64,000 bases of DNA, from positions 15,518,397 to 15,582,396 of the forward strand of contig NC_081547.1 in assembly GCF_901000735.1 (NCBI RefSeq), given 5' to 3'. The stretch is from Corylus avellana. Its lineage: Eukaryota; Streptophyta; Magnoliopsida; Fagales; Betulaceae. The notes under the pieces were generated by a model. The model saw only the letters and a list, made by a program, of their open reading frames with translations. It searched no databases and had not been told where the DNA came from. Positions 23,231-35,117 of this stretch are shown piece by piece. Position 1 is the first letter of the stretch; every line of letters starts with the position of its first letter. A program made the position numbers and the translations under genes.

Positions 23231-24908
23231 AAAGAGTGTCTTCACTTGGAGGAGTATAACCAATTGTTCCTCTAACGCTAATAGAGCTTGACTGGCTAGT
23301 TGAAGAGTTATGGTTATCTCCGAGAGAAAATCATGCTAACCCAAACTCTCCAACATGTCCAATCATTTCATCGTCAAGATGGACATTGCTCGGCTTGAGG
23401 TCACAGTGGAGGATTAGTGTTCGAAAATGATAATGTAGATATTCCAATGCACTCGCAACATCAATGTGATATTCAATCTCTAATTAAGATTAAGATTCCT
23501 TTGCTCCTGGTGTGCCTGATCTTCTATAGTACTCGGATGCAACAAATCCTCAAGGCTTCCATTGACCATGAATTCGTAAACTAAAGCCTTGAAATCATTA
23601 CCTTTATAATCAACACCTGAACAAACTGTAAGTATCTTTACAAGATTCTAGTGCCTGATGTTTCTCAAGGCCTCACACTCAGCAAGAAAGCTCTTGGAAG
23701 CTCCACGGTGCAAAAGGTTGAGCACCTTGACATCAATTGTCGTTCTACCCTCATCGATGATTACTTTATATACGGATCCAAAACTACCCACACCAAGCAA
23801 ATTAGCGGAGGAGAACTCATCAATGGCTTTTAGGAGACTTTGGTAGGACAAATTCAAAAGTAAATTTCCTGATGAACTTGGAGTAGTTTCTTTTCTTTTA
23901 TTTCTTAACCAACATACATACAAAAAAGAAAGCATAGAAATTACTCCTAGAAGCCCGCAAACTATGGAGATAATTAATTTCATGGATAAGGTCAATTTCG
24001 TCTTCTTGGACTCTTTGAAGTTACATTTCGACAACTACATCTCAGGTATTCCTCCGCACAGTTGACTATTCCCACAACTAAAGTTGCACTTGAGTTCTTG
24101 AATATGCTGTTTGTTGGCACTAGTCCCTCAAAATTTTGTAAGATAAATTCAAAAAATCCAACGAGTTGAAACCCAGAAAAAAAAAAAAAAAAAAAAAGAA
24201 AAATCTGGAATTTTTCCTGACAAGTTGTTTCGAGAAAGGTCTAATTTTCGTAGTCCTCTCAAAGAACCAAAACTTGATGGAATGGTCGCTTGGAAAAAGT
24301 TTCCTCGCATACCCAGAGTCTCTAACATAATACAACTGCCAAGACTCTCTGGAATTTCACCGGATAACATGTTTTCTGAAATATGAAATTCGCCTAGATT
24401 TTTCAGGTTTCCAACTTCCATGGGAAGGGGACTCGTGAAATGGTTTCTAGATAAATATAGACCGGTTGACAATGATGAGAGACCAAAGACCTGTGGAGGC
24501 ATGGTGCCATTGAGATTGTTATTAGAAAGATATAATACATTCAAAGATTGACAGTTTCCAAAACCTGAAGGTATGCTTCCGTGAAGATCATTATCACTTA
24601 AAGATAATTCGAGTAACATATTCAAATTTCCAAGAGAATGCAGGATGTTTCCTGAGAGATTGTTTATGTCAAGAGACATCACCTATAGTCTCTTAATCTT
24701 TCCAATATTCCGGGGGAATGTTACCTGACAATTTGTTATTCCACATTTTGAAATCCTCTAAGTTGATGAGATTCATGATCCCGCTTGGAATTGTTCCAAC
24801 TATATGGTTGTTATTTAGTAACAACAATCTAAGAGTAGATGAGAAGTTACTAATGCATTCAGGTAAGACTCCACCGAAATTGTTGGTGTTTAGAGCCAAC
24901 ATCTTTAA

Positions 24909-25761
24909 GGGCTTATTTGGTTTGCGGAATAGACCCTTGGAATGAAATGACTAATCTCATATACACAGGAATAGCTATTCTACTAAAAAATGAGTGGAAT
25001 AGCTATTCCTTATGGAATGAAATAGATTTTCCAAAAAACCCCTTATTATTATTTTATTTATTTTAAGTCTAAAATTTGTTTTTTATTTTTATTTAAAAAA
25101 AAAAATTAAAAGACCTAAAAATTTATTTGTCATCTTTCATCACCCACGACGTTTAGGGGTTTACAGAAGATGTTGAATTCTCCATTTTGTTTTCCCGTAT
25201 TTTCTCACCCTCCAAACAATGCCAATCTTCCTGGATCTCCAAGTCGGTGAAGATCTTCGTTCCCGGCCATCGGGGTCTAGTTAGCTCGGCCATCGTGCTG
25301 AAGCTCCGCCACATGGGCTTCACCAACCTTGTCCTGCATACCCACGCCTAGCTCGACCTAACCCGCCAAAGTGACTTGGACGCCTTCTTTGTCGCCGAGA
25401 AGTCCCAGTTCGTGATCCTCGTCGCGGCCATGGTTGGCAGCATCCACGCCAACAGCACCTACCCAACAAACTTCATCGCCGTCAAACCAAGGCCACCCTC
25501 AAATCCACCGGGGGTGGTGCAACCACCCGTAGGTCATGCAGGGGGTGGCCGAATTTAGGTTTTTTAATTTTTGTTTTTTGTTTTTAAAGAAGGGTGGGGT
25601 ATTTTTTTTTTTTTATATTTGTGGTTTAACTTCCCTTAGAATACATATGTTGTTATCAAACTAAGGAATAGGAATAACTATTTCATTCTGCCTTCCTCTA
25701 TTCCTAGTAATAGCTATTCTTTTTCCTAACGAAATACCCAATCCGCGAATCAAACAAGCCC
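24909..25761. mobile_element. PIF/Harbinger-like element carrying captured gene fragment
   Basis: The ends GGGCTTATTTGGTTTGCGGA and (reverse complement) GGGCTTGTTTGATTCGCGGA are terminal inverted repeats, flanked by TAA on both sides (24906-24908, 25762-25764), the 3-bp target typical of PIF/Harbinger. Further inverted GGAATAGCTATTCC words lie inside each end. No transposase is present; the centre holds a fragment of a GDP-L-fucose synthase gene. It interrupts an LRR codon stretch of the receptor-kinase pseudogene. Confidence 0.82.
25230..25490 (+). pseudogene. GDP-L-fucose synthase (GER) gene fragment inside TE
   Basis: The plus-strand reading KIFVPGHRGLV, then [30 protein letters not shown] and [14 protein letters not shown] matches the N-terminal Rossmann part of plant GDP-4-keto-6-deoxymannose epimerase-reductase (GER1/GER2 type), the last step of GDP-L-fucose synthesis. 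The NADP-binding GxxGxxG (usually GHRGLVGSA) is changed to GHRGLVSSA, and a stop follows HTHA. GC content is much higher than its AT-rich surroundings, as for a captured exon. Only about 85 codons are present. Confidence 0.82.
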
Positions 25762-25999
25762 TAAGCTTGTAGCATTGGTCAAATTGCAGAGAAAACTCAA
25801 GTCATCAGCTCCCCCACTTCCAAAGAAGGCACGTTTCCACTAAATTTATTTATTGCAACTGCAATTTGTTCCAGATTTGGAGGCATTGGATATTAAAGGA
25901 GGAATGGAGCCAGTAAACTGGTTCATGAAAACGACAAGGTTTTATCTTTTCTTTTTCTTCTTTTCCTCTTTCACTTTTATCTTTTCCTTTTCATTTTTC

Positions 26000-26019
26000 N
26001 NNNNNNNNNNNNNNNNNNN
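26000..26019. other. Assembly gap (20 N) at the duplication junction
   Basis: Twenty N flanked by T-rich sequence. To the left is the LRR end of copy 1 (TTTTCCTTTTCATTTTTC); in copy 2 the same words at about 32250 continue into unique sequence. To the right, a T-run and A-run lead into the start of copy 2. Confidence 0.95.
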
Positions 26020-26054
<35 letters not shown>

Positions 26055-26431
26055 AAGGTTGTCCCTCCCACTCTTTTGACTCAGCTGGGTCATGGGGGAA
26101 TGGGCTGATTCAGGTTCTACATCGTATCTCCGAGGCTGAGATAGAGGTGGATTAACAAGAAGTTTTTAAGCGATGCACATTGGATAACAGTTGCTTAATT
26201 AATGGTTTTAGGCTTCGATCCACATCCCTTTCTGTTGACTTCCAAAAAACGTACGTATGCAAAGGCCTTCGATGAAATAGAAGACACAACTTTATATGGA
26301 CACATCCTGCCAAAGTGGTGTTGGAAGTTGCAGAGATGGCTGCAACTCGGACAACAGAAGAAGCTGAGGAAAGTTTGGGTGACCCACGGTGGGGATTGGT
26401 TGTGACCCGTCAAATAAAATAGAAATCGAAA

Positions 26432-26751
26432 ATACCATTAAGAGTAGTGGTTCAATGGCCCAAGGAAATTCGCAAGTGGTTAGGTAAGTACTAGGGTGTG
26501 GGTTTGAATTTTCACAATGAAAAATTCTCATGCCTGATTAGTATAAATCACCTTGGTTTCCATTGATGCCCTAATGGGGTGGGCGGTTAAACTATGGCTC
26601 GGCTAGTCATGAAGATGCGCCTATGGTTTTCATCGTCTAGGTCCCTCCTAAGCAGTCCCTCATGGGTTGGTACCACTATGGTCACGCTAAGATAAAATAG
26701 CCACAATTGATCTCCTCCTCCAACTTTTATTGAATAGAAAAAAAAAAAAAA
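26432..26751 (+). mobile_element. tRNA-derived SINE, second copy
   Basis: Duplicate of the SINE at 20276-20595 with the same 15-bp flanks. Here the B-box reads GGTTTGAATTTTC, so the pol III B-box is damaged relative to copy 1. Confidence 0.82.
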
Positions 26752-27034
26752 AAATAGAAATCGAAATTGAAATTTTTTTCAACAGACTCACATGGGTCAC
26801 ATTGTGACCCAATTTTATTTTATTTTTTCCAAATAAAAATAGAAATTGAAAATTTGAAAGTATTCTGGTATTTTTTATAGCTTTCATTAGGGTTAAGGTT
26901 AGAAATTGATAGTTAAATTGTATCAAATTAAAAGTTTAAAGGGTAAAATTTTAAGATTTCAAAACGCTTAAAATTTCAGATAATTTTGTTTTGCGAAAAA
27001 AAAAGAATGAGAGCATGATGTCGGAAAAGAGAGC

Positions 27035-27069
<35 letters not shown>

Positions 27070-27415
27070 CCATTGTTTACTTTACTGCAGGAGACAATGA
27101 AGAAAAATAGATGCAAAGCAAGAAAGTGGAACAATGATAAGGGAAGAAAGTGGGAGCGTGGAAAAAACGACCAAGAAAGGGCAAATTTTTCAAAACATAT
27201 CCATATAACATTATAATGCCATTGTTTACTTTACTGCAGGAGACAATGAAGAAAAATGGGTGCAAAGCACAAAAGTGGAACAATGATAAGGGAAGAAAGT
27301 GGGAGCATGGAAAAAACGACCAAGAAAGGGCAAATTTTTCAAAACATATCCACATAACATCAAACTAATCAAAATATCTCAGAAACAATACACATAAACT
27401 CCATAATAACATAAA

Positions 27416-27585
27416 GGGAAATCATAGGTGCTCTTCTAGTGTTCTTCTGGTGTCCTCTCAACTGTGATGTGGCTTTTAAAATCACTATTGAATTTGAGAT
27501 TACTTTTAATCTATTGTGATTTTAAAAGTCACATCACAGTTGGAAGGACACCAGGAGAACACTAAAAGAGCACCTAACATTTCCC
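27416..27585. mobile_element. Mutator-type MITE, second copy
   Basis: Duplicate of 21260-21429, with perfect TAACATAAA flanks at 27407-27415 and 27586-27594. It was inherited with the large duplication and is not a separate insertion. Confidence 0.88.
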
Positions 27586-28995
27586 TAACATAAATAACAA
27601 TCCAACTCCAAATGTCAATCTATATATAGGTGAATAAAAAGTCTCCTATAAATAGTAACGAGTAAATAGAAAAAAGTATAAACAAAACAAATTTCTAAAT
27701 CATCAAACATAAATAAGGCGTCTCACCAAAGTCCTTGTGGGGTTGAACCAAATCCATATGATTCTCAAACTAGCTATATATAGAAGGGCCATGAACCATT
27801 AATGTCATCTGGAAAAGATTAATAATTAAACATTTATGCAAGTAATTTGATCGTTTAGATACACAAGAAACCCTCAATTTGAGACAATTAAAGCCAATAA
27901 TTGCAAAATCCTCAATTTAATTTCATGCATAAATGACCTTCAATCTTAAATTTTCTCAAATTCATCATAAACCACTAACTATAAAAGAATGGTCCAACGT
28001 GTGATTCTAACATTTATTTACATAACCCAACCATCAATTTTGGTAAATTAAAGCAGAAATGTAAAAATCCCTAAAATTTCTTTAATTTATCTAAAGTTGG
28101 ATAGATTGTGTCAACAAACATATTTCTTCTATGCAATCAAATGAAGAAAAACACAAAATTTCAATGGTGGATTAGAGTCTCGGTCTTTATCTAAATTAGC
28201 CGATTAATTTTTAGTGTTTCAACCTGAGGAGAGCCGAATGCTCTCATTCCTTGGAGTCAAAAGTGAAATAAAGAACATGAATAGTCTCATCTTAAAATTG
28301 AAATAAGCAATTGAAATAGTCTCATCTTAAAAATGCAATGAGCTTATAATCTTCATCAAATCTACTTAACCAAGCTAGTAAACTACCAGTAGTACCTATT
28401 GATATTATGGTCTACTTGTAGTTTTAAGTAGCCTTTTCTTGACCAAATGAAGCTCAGTTACAACATCTTTCATGTTCATCCATTCTCCTGGCTGTTCAAC
28501 AGAACAAGCAACTCCAATTCCAAACATCAAAATCAAGCACTCTTGAATTTTGCTTCTTCTAGTCCTACTATTATTATGAGAATCATTCATCGCTATCTCT
28601 TCTTCTCTTTCCTGAAAAGAATTGGATCGGCAATCTTGACCACTCGGTTAGGCAAAGCATCTTGGACAAAATAATGTAAATTTAGAGTGCCTTGGAACAT
28701 GTCATATGTGGGTTTTTTTCCAATAAACATTTCTAATAGTAGGATCCTATAGCTATATACATCGTCATAAGAGGAGGCCTCATTTCCCATACCATACTCT
28801 GCAATATTTGGACATATTGTAACATGACTATATAATTAACACGTATATGCTAAGAATGGAATTATGCTATTATACTCCCTATGTGATAAAACTAAAAATA
28901 AAATTGTAAAAATACGAAATTTTTATGAATAAAATGAATAATTGACCTTTCTTATCCTCTTCAAAGTTAGAAATGTCATTAAAAGAAGGGGAAAA

Positions 28996-29384
28996 TACAC
29001 TTTACCCTCCTAAACTATCCACCAATTTACACTTTTAACCACAATGTTTAAAAAGTGACAATTTATCCCCTCTCCCCCCCCCCCCCAAAGTATCTAACTC
29101 TGACACTTGACCAGTTGACCCCATGAAGTACACTTTACCCCTCTGAAGTATTTTGAGTTGACATTTTACTCCCGAAGTAACAAAGTTTTGGGCGGGTAAA
29201 GTGTCAACTCAGGGGCGTGAAGTGTCAATTCGAAATACTTCAAGGGGTAAAATGTACTTCATGAGGGTCAAGCGTCAATGTCATTTTTTTTTTTTTTGGG
29301 GGGGGAGGGAAGGGGTAAAGTGCCACTTTTTAAACATTGGGTTAAAAGTGCAAATATGTGAATAGTTCAGGGGGGGTAAAGTGA
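28996..29384. mobile_element. Foldback element in pseudogene intron, second copy
   Basis: Duplicate of 22841-23230, with slightly different lengths of the C-run and T/G-run. Confidence 0.7.
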
Positions 29385-31063
29385 TAAAGAGTGTCTTCAC
29401 TTGGAGGAGTATAACCAATTGTTCCTCTAACGCTAATAGAGCTTGACTGGCTAGTTGAAGAGTTATGGTTATCTCCGAGAGAAAATCATGCTAACCCAAA
29501 CTCTCCAACATGTCCAATCATTTCATCGTCAAGATGGACATTGCTCGGCTTGAGGTCACAGTGGAGGATTGGTGTTCGAAAATGATAATGTAGATATTCC
29601 AATGCACTCGCAACATCAATGTGATATTCAATCTCTAATTAAGATTAAAATTCCTTTGCTCCTGGTGCGCCTGATCTTCTATAGTACTCGGATGCAACAA
29701 ATCCTCAAGGCTTCCATTGACCATGAATTCGTAAACTAAAGCCTTGAAATCATTACCTTTATAATCAACACCTGAACAAACTGTAAGTATCTTTACAAGA
29801 TTCTAGTGCCTGATGTTTCTCAAGGCCTCACACTCAGCAAGAAAGCTCTTGGAAGCTCCACGGTGCAAAAGGTTGAGCACCTTGACATCAATTGTCGTTC
29901 TACCCTCATCGATGATTACTTTATATACGGATCCAAAACTACCCACACCAAACAAATTAGCGGAGGAGAACTCACCAATGGCTTTTAGGAGACTTTGGTA
30001 GGACAAATTCAAAAGTAAATTTCCTGATGAACTTGGAGTAGTTTCTTTTCTTTTATTTCTTAACCAACATACATACAAAAAAGAAAGCATAGAAATTACT
30101 CCTAGAAGCCCGCAAACTATGGAGATAATTAATTTCATGGATAAGGTCAATTTCGTCTTCTTGGACTCTTTGAAGTTACATTTCGACAACTACATCTCAG
30201 GTATTCCTCCGCACAGTTGACTATTCCCACAACTAAAGTTGCACTTGAGTTCTTGAATATGCTGTTTGTTGGCACTAGTCCCTCAAAATTTTGTAAGATA
30301 AATTCAAAAAATCCAACGAGTTGAAACCCAGAAAAAAAAAAAAAAAAAAAAAGAAAAATCTGGAATTTTTCCTGACAAGTTGTTTCGAGAAAGGTCTAAT
30401 TTTCGTAGTCCTCTCAAAGAACCAAAACTTGATGGAATGGTCGCTTGGAAAAAGTTTCCTCGCATACCCAGAGTCTCTAACATAATACAACTGCCAAGAC
30501 TCTCTGGAATTTCACCGGATAACATGTTTTCTGAAATATGAAATTCACCTAGATTTTTCAGGTTTCCAACTTCCATGGGAAGGGGACTCGTGAAATGGTT
30601 TCTAGATAAATATAGACCGGTTGACAATGATGAGAGACCAAAGACCTGTGGAGGCATGGTGCCATTGAGATTGTTATTAGAAAGATATAATACATTCAAA
30701 GATTGACAGTTTCCAAAACCTGAAGGTATGCTTCCGTGAAGATCATTATCACTTAAAGATAATTCGAGTAACATATTCAAATTTCCAAGAGAATGCAGGA
30801 TGTTTCCTGAGAGATTGTTTATGTCAAGAGACATCACCTATAGTCTCTTAATCTTTCCAATATTCGGGGAGAATGTTACCTGACAATTTGTTATTCCACA
30901 TTTTGAAATCCTCTAAGTTGATGAGATTCACGATCCCGCTTGGAATTGTTCCAACTATATGGTTGTTATTTAGTAACAACAATCTAAGAGTAGATGAGAA
31001 GTTACTAATGCATTCAGGTAAGACTCCACCGAAATTGTTGGTGTTTAGAGCCAACATCTCTAA

Positions 31064-31981
31064 GGGCATGTTTGGTTTGCAGAATAGACCCCTAGAATGG
31101 AATAACTAATCCCAGACACACAGGAATAGCTATTCCACTAAAAAGTGAGTGGAATAGCTATTTCTTATGGAATGAAATAGATTTTCCAAAAAACTCCTTA
31201 TTATTTTTTATTTTATTTTAACTCTAAAATTTGTTTTTTATTTTTATTTAAAAAAAATTAAAAAACCTAAAAATTTATTCGTCATCTTTCATCACCCACG
31301 ACGTTTAGGGGTTTACGAAAGATGTCGAATTCTCCATTTTGTTTTCCCGTATTTTCTCACCCTCCAAACAATGCCAATCTTCCCGGATCTCCAAAACCCT
31401 AACCCTGTTTTTGTTCTCTCTCTCTCTCTCTCTCAATAGGATCGTCCTTCTCCGGCGACAAGTCAGTGAAGATCTTCGTTGCCGGCCATTGGGGCCTGGT
31501 CAGCTCGGCCATCATGCTGAAGCTCCACCAACCTCGTCCTGCGTACCCATGCCTAGCTCGACCTAACTCGCCAGAGCAATATGGACGCCTTCTTTGTCAC
31601 CGAGAAGTCCCAGTTCGTGATCCTCGTCGCGGCCATGGTCGGCGGCATCCACGCCAACAGCACCTACCCGACAGACTTCATCGCCGTCAAACCAAGGCCA
31701 CCCACAAATCCACCAGGGGTGGTGCAACCACCCCCAGCTCATGCAGGGGGTGGCCGAATTTAGGTTTTTTAATTTTTGTTTTTTGTTTTTGTTTTTTGTT
31801 TTTTGTTTTTAAAGAAGGGTGGGGTTTTTTATATTTTTGGTTTAACTTCCCTTAGAATACATATGTTGTTACCAAACTAAGGAATATGAATAACTATTTC
31901 ATTCTGCCTTCCTCTATTCCTAGTAATAGCTATTTTTTTTTTTTTCTAATGGAATACCCAATCCGCGAACCAAACGAGCCC
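31064..31981. mobile_element. Harbinger-like element with captured gene, second copy
   Basis: Ends are GGGCATGTTTGGTTTGC and, at the right, CCGCGAACCAAACGAGCCC. The left flank is TAA and the right is TAT, so one base of the target duplication has changed. It is about 65 bases longer than copy 1 because it keeps a CT-rich leader (31390-31440) ahead of the captured exon; copy 1 has a junction there instead. Confidence 0.8.
31390..31690 (+). pseudogene. GDP-L-fucose synthase fragment with 5' leader, second copy
   Basis: Begins with a leader CCAAAACCCTAACCCTG, a (CT)n tract and GGCGACAAGTC, then reads KIFVAGHWGLV and, after a frame break, [20 protein letters not shown] and [15 protein letters not shown]. 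It has lost about 13 bases (GCCACATGGGCTT in copy 1), which shifts the frame. The retained leader shows that the captured piece came from genomic DNA or a full-length transcript including the 5' UTR. Confidence 0.8.
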
Positions 31982-32215
31982 TATGCTTGTAGCATTGGTC
32001 AAATAGCAGAGAAAACTCAAGTCATCAGCTCCCTCACTTCCTAGGTGGTTGTCGGTAGCGGCCAACCGTTGAAGCCTATGCAACTTTTCCAAAGAAGGCA
32101 CGTTTCCACTGAATTTATTTATTGCAACTTCAATTTGTTCCAGATTTGAAGGCATTGGATATTAAAGGACGAATGGAGCCAGTAAACTGGTTCATGAAAA
32201 CGACAAGGTTTTATC

Positions 32216-33152
32216 TTTTCTTTTTCTTCTTTTCCTCTTTCACTTTTATCTTTTCCTTTTCATTTTTCTCTACTTTTGCCATGGATAAGACCAGTAGTTG
32301 TTACTCTGAGGGTGAGTTCCCTTCATTTTCTCATTTTTCTGTATCAAATCACATTCTATATATTTATGTTACACAAAATACTTCCCTGGTTCTTCTCTTT
32401 TTCTCCTTAGAATATAGTGATTAATTATAAAAAATGTGATAGAAAACTAATTAGATAAATTGACCACTTCCAAGTATTCAACCCCAATTGATCACTTTGG
32501 AGATCAAGCTCTAATTATTATATACAGAAATTGATATTTTTATTGATTGGATTGTCATACATGATACACCATCAACATAATTTTATACAAAGTATTGCAG
32601 CTTATTCTATATAAAATAATATCTAAAATAAGGAAATTCCAATAAAAAATCATTTTTATAAAGACTTGACACAAATCGGGGCATTCTTACTGTCTAATAA
32701 AAAATAGACACAAAAGTATATTTGCTATTACCAATTAATTAGCTAGCTAGCATTTGCTGTTTAAAATATTTCTCCGGATCATTGGACATCACATTTGTAA
32801 CGAAGAGAAAAACGCTAGCCACATCTGCACTATTACTTCAAAAGAACTAGTCAATTTGAAGATTCCTTAGAATTCATTATAAAGCCCAGTTTCATATAGT
32901 AACTAGACAATGTGTGACTTAGCAATCTTTATAAACTACTCACTCTATGTAGGTTTCTTCTCATCTTCCCAATAAGAGAACGGAGTGTTACAACATTAAT
33001 CCACCTACTATCAAATTTGAGAAGTTCATATTAATGACTTTGCAAAAAGTATTGCCTTTTATTATTATTATTAGTTAAACCTCTTTTTCATTTGTTTCTT
33101 TAGTTTTTACGGTCCTAGCTTTTGTCCTTTAGAATACCTTTTACTATTATAA

Positions 33153-33190
<38 letters not shown>

Positions 33191-34450
33191 AGATATTATG
33201 TTTCACGATGACTTTTCCAAAAAGCAATGCCTTTTTTTTAAAAAAAAAACCGATGTTCACATTTTCCATCGAATCAAATCATTAGCCTTCAAAAGTTAAT
33301 ATATTATGTTCTTTGAATTAGGACATTTTTTCCTTCATGGTGGCGTGAACAGTACAAAAAATTAAAAGTTTGATACATTAAATTGATAGTTTTTAAACTT
33401 TAACACAAACATTACAAAGGTGATGCGATAGTTAAGTGAGGTTTTCATTACAAAATACAACTAAAAAGTATTAAATCAACATTTTGTACTAACAATTACT
33501 ATTATTATTTTTATCTCTTTGAGCATAAATGAGAAAAGACTCATTCATCAAATCTAATATAAGTGGTCTTTTAAATTTCAAAGGATTTTAATTTTGAAGA
33601 ACTTTTCAAAAGGAAAAACTACTTCGGGGTAGCCAAACCTAAGAAATCATGCACTATAGAAGAAGGAGAAATTACAAATTGTTCACACGTACAAAACTTT
33701 TGTATTTGATACTAACTTGTCTAGACAAGTGACCATTTTTTCTTCTACCACAATAGTTCTCTCAGAACCTCTAGAAACTTCTTCTATTGTGTTAGGTTAT
33801 ATTTGGCCTTATTCAATGATCAAAACATGTATTTGTAATTTCTCATTCCTTCCCCTTGTTTTACGATGATGATTGGAGTATATATTCATTATTTTCTTGA
33901 TTTCACCTAACCCTAAGCCCTAACACCCTCTCTACTGCCTGCCTCCCTCTCACTCTCACTCATCACTATGTCTCTCTCCCTACTGTTTCCCCTCGCCGAT
34001 GGCTGTCGCCACTCGCTGGGACTGTCTCTCCTCGCAGGTTGCTGTCACTGCTTGCCGTCTTTGTGTGGCTATCGCCGCTTGCCATCTCTGTTCTGTCTCC
34101 TATCACTACTGTCTCTATAAAGTTTTCTATCTCTCTTATACAATATGTAAGGATTTTTATTTTTTGAATTGCTGTTCAGACGTTTGTGTCATGTTTGGAT
34201 TCTACATGCCATGATAGGATTTTCGTAGTTCAATTATACATATATGCAAAAATTCATGTTTCTTAGTTTAATTTGGGGCAACATGTTTCTTAATACAATG
34301 CATAAATTACCTATCTAATAACACTTTAATAGATGGAGGACACTTTGAGTGATGCAACATGTTTATAAGTTAGTTATTTGCAACTTCACTTAGTTTTCAT
34401 TATTTATTAATTTATTCTAATTATTTATTCATAGATGTGATGCAACCTTC
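32216..34450. other. Intergenic AT-rich stretch
   Basis: Starts with a pyrimidine-rich stretch (32217-32278) and an ATG at 32281 followed after ten codons by GAG/GTGAGT, which could be a small first exon, but no downstream exon is recognised. The rest is AT-rich, with a (TTA)n tract at 33155-33189 and a T/A run at 33233-33250. A CT-rich, GC-richer patch at 33900-34130 has only low-complexity ORFs. Confidence 0.35.
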
Positions 34451-34461
34451 AAGTTCAAGTA

Positions 34462-35117
34462 ATAATAATTAATTGGTAAAAAGAGAGAGGCTCTGCCTTC
34501 TCTCTAGAATTTCTCTCTCTTTTCTTCTAGACAACACCAAGCAACACCAAGTAGTAGTGCTCGGTATTTTCTCTGTAGGCTCCACTGATCTTCATTTTTT
34601 GGCGGGTTGCTTTAGATCTAGTTTGTAGATCTAAATCTAGTCTCTTCAACTTTAGATCTGATAGTCTTCTTCGGCCAAGGCGTGCCTTCCGAAGGGATGT
34701 CTATGATGTCGTGCTCCTCCTCTGCTGCTTGTGGGGTTTTTGTTTTTGTTTTTTTGTCTTTTATTTTGTTTGTCCTAGCTTCGGGCTGAGGATGTATTTG
34801 TTATCCTGGTCTTCGGGTTGAGGATGGAGTAGATCGGTGTGGAGGCTTAACTCTCATGGTCGGATTTTTAGTTTTTAGTTGTTTTTTATTTTTGTTTTGT
34901 ATTTAGGCTACCCATGTCTTAGATATAGTCTGCACGAAGCAAATCTGTTCCTTAAATATAATTTATACATGGGTTAGCAGAAGCTTGAAGTCATTTTTAT
35001 GACTTTGTAACATTCATAGCTTGTGGCTATGATTTTTAAAAGTTGTATGCTCTGTGGTGTAAGAGCTTTATGCTCATGAAATTTCATCAATGGAAGTTCC
35101 ATATTTCTCAAAAAAAA
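34462..35117 (+). mobile_element. Short non-LTR retroposon, LINE-derived, with A-tail
   Basis: Bounded by AAGTTCAAGTA (34451-34461) and AAGTTTAAGTA (35118-35128), a 10-of-11 target duplication. It begins with a purine/pyrimidine leader (GAGAGAGGCTCTGCCTTCTC) like LINE 5' UTRs and ends with a 3' UTR-like segment and an A-run. No RT or ORF is present, so it is either an internally deleted LINE or a retroposed transcript. Confidence 0.5.

Larger units (their letters stand above)
22249..25945 (-). pseudogene. LRR receptor-kinase pseudogene, copy 1, 5'-truncated
   Basis: A paralogue of the kinase at 14716-18032. The 3' exon is open (22249-22645) but has the kinase segment SYRILLLEMF where the intact gene has [10 protein letters not shown]. 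The long exon is broken by frameshifts and stops (near 23340, 23490, 23650, 24034-24045 and 24685) and by an A-run at 24178-24197 that replaces a short A-tract of the intact gene. A Harbinger-like element sits in an LRR at 24909-25761. Similarity ends at about 25945, so the signal peptide, LRRNT and roughly the first 270 residues are missing. It cannot make a membrane receptor. Confidence 0.92.
19901..26057. repeat. 6.16 kb duplicated segment, copy 1
   Basis: Starting from GTTGTCCCTCCCACTCTTTT, the sequence repeats 6157 bases later at 26058 with very few substitutions. Components in order: SINE, (AT)n tract (20881-20911), a 149-bp direct duplication (20912-21208), Mutator-type MITE, receptor-kinase pseudogene with a foldback element in its intron, Harbinger-like element with gene capture, and the truncated LRR end. 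Copy 1 ends in a T-rich stretch that runs into 20 N at 26000-26019. Indels between the copies lie mainly inside the Harbinger-like element and the LRR end. Confidence 0.92.
28405..32205 (-). pseudogene. LRR receptor-kinase pseudogene, copy 2, 5'-truncated
   Basis: Same structure and the same inactivating lesions as 22249-25945, including the A-run in the LRR exon (30333-30352). It has one more lesion: a missing base near 28616 (CCTGAAAAGAATTGG against CCTGAAAAAGAATTGG in copy 1) splits the 3' exon into two frames. It keeps about 60 bases of LRR sequence at 32042-32100 that copy 1 has lost. Similarity to the intact receptor ends near 32205, within the LRRs. The shared lesions mean the gene was already dead before the 6.16 kb segment was copied, or the two copies are alleles. 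Confidence 0.92.
26058..32215. repeat. 6.16 kb duplicated segment, copy 2
   Basis: Carries the same parts in the same order as 19901-26057: SINE 26432-26751 (target duplication at 26417-26431 and 26752-26766), (AT)n tract, 149-bp duplication 27068-27364, Mutator-type MITE 27416-27585 (TAACATAAA at 27407-27415 and 27586-27594), receptor-kinase pseudogene, intron foldback 28996-29384 and Harbinger-like element 31064-31981. Similarity persists past 32215 to about 32268 in the T/C-rich stretch and then copy 2 runs into unique sequence. Confidence 0.92.

Noticed and set aside
22249..25945. Second functional receptor kinase
   Set aside because: Multiple frameshifts, a poly-A expansion, a transposon in an LRR and loss of the N-terminal third make it a pseudogene.
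32281..32320. ATG plus ten codons ending in a good splice donor (GAG/GTGAGT)
   Set aside because: No downstream exon could be found before 36.6 kb, so a first exon cannot be supported.
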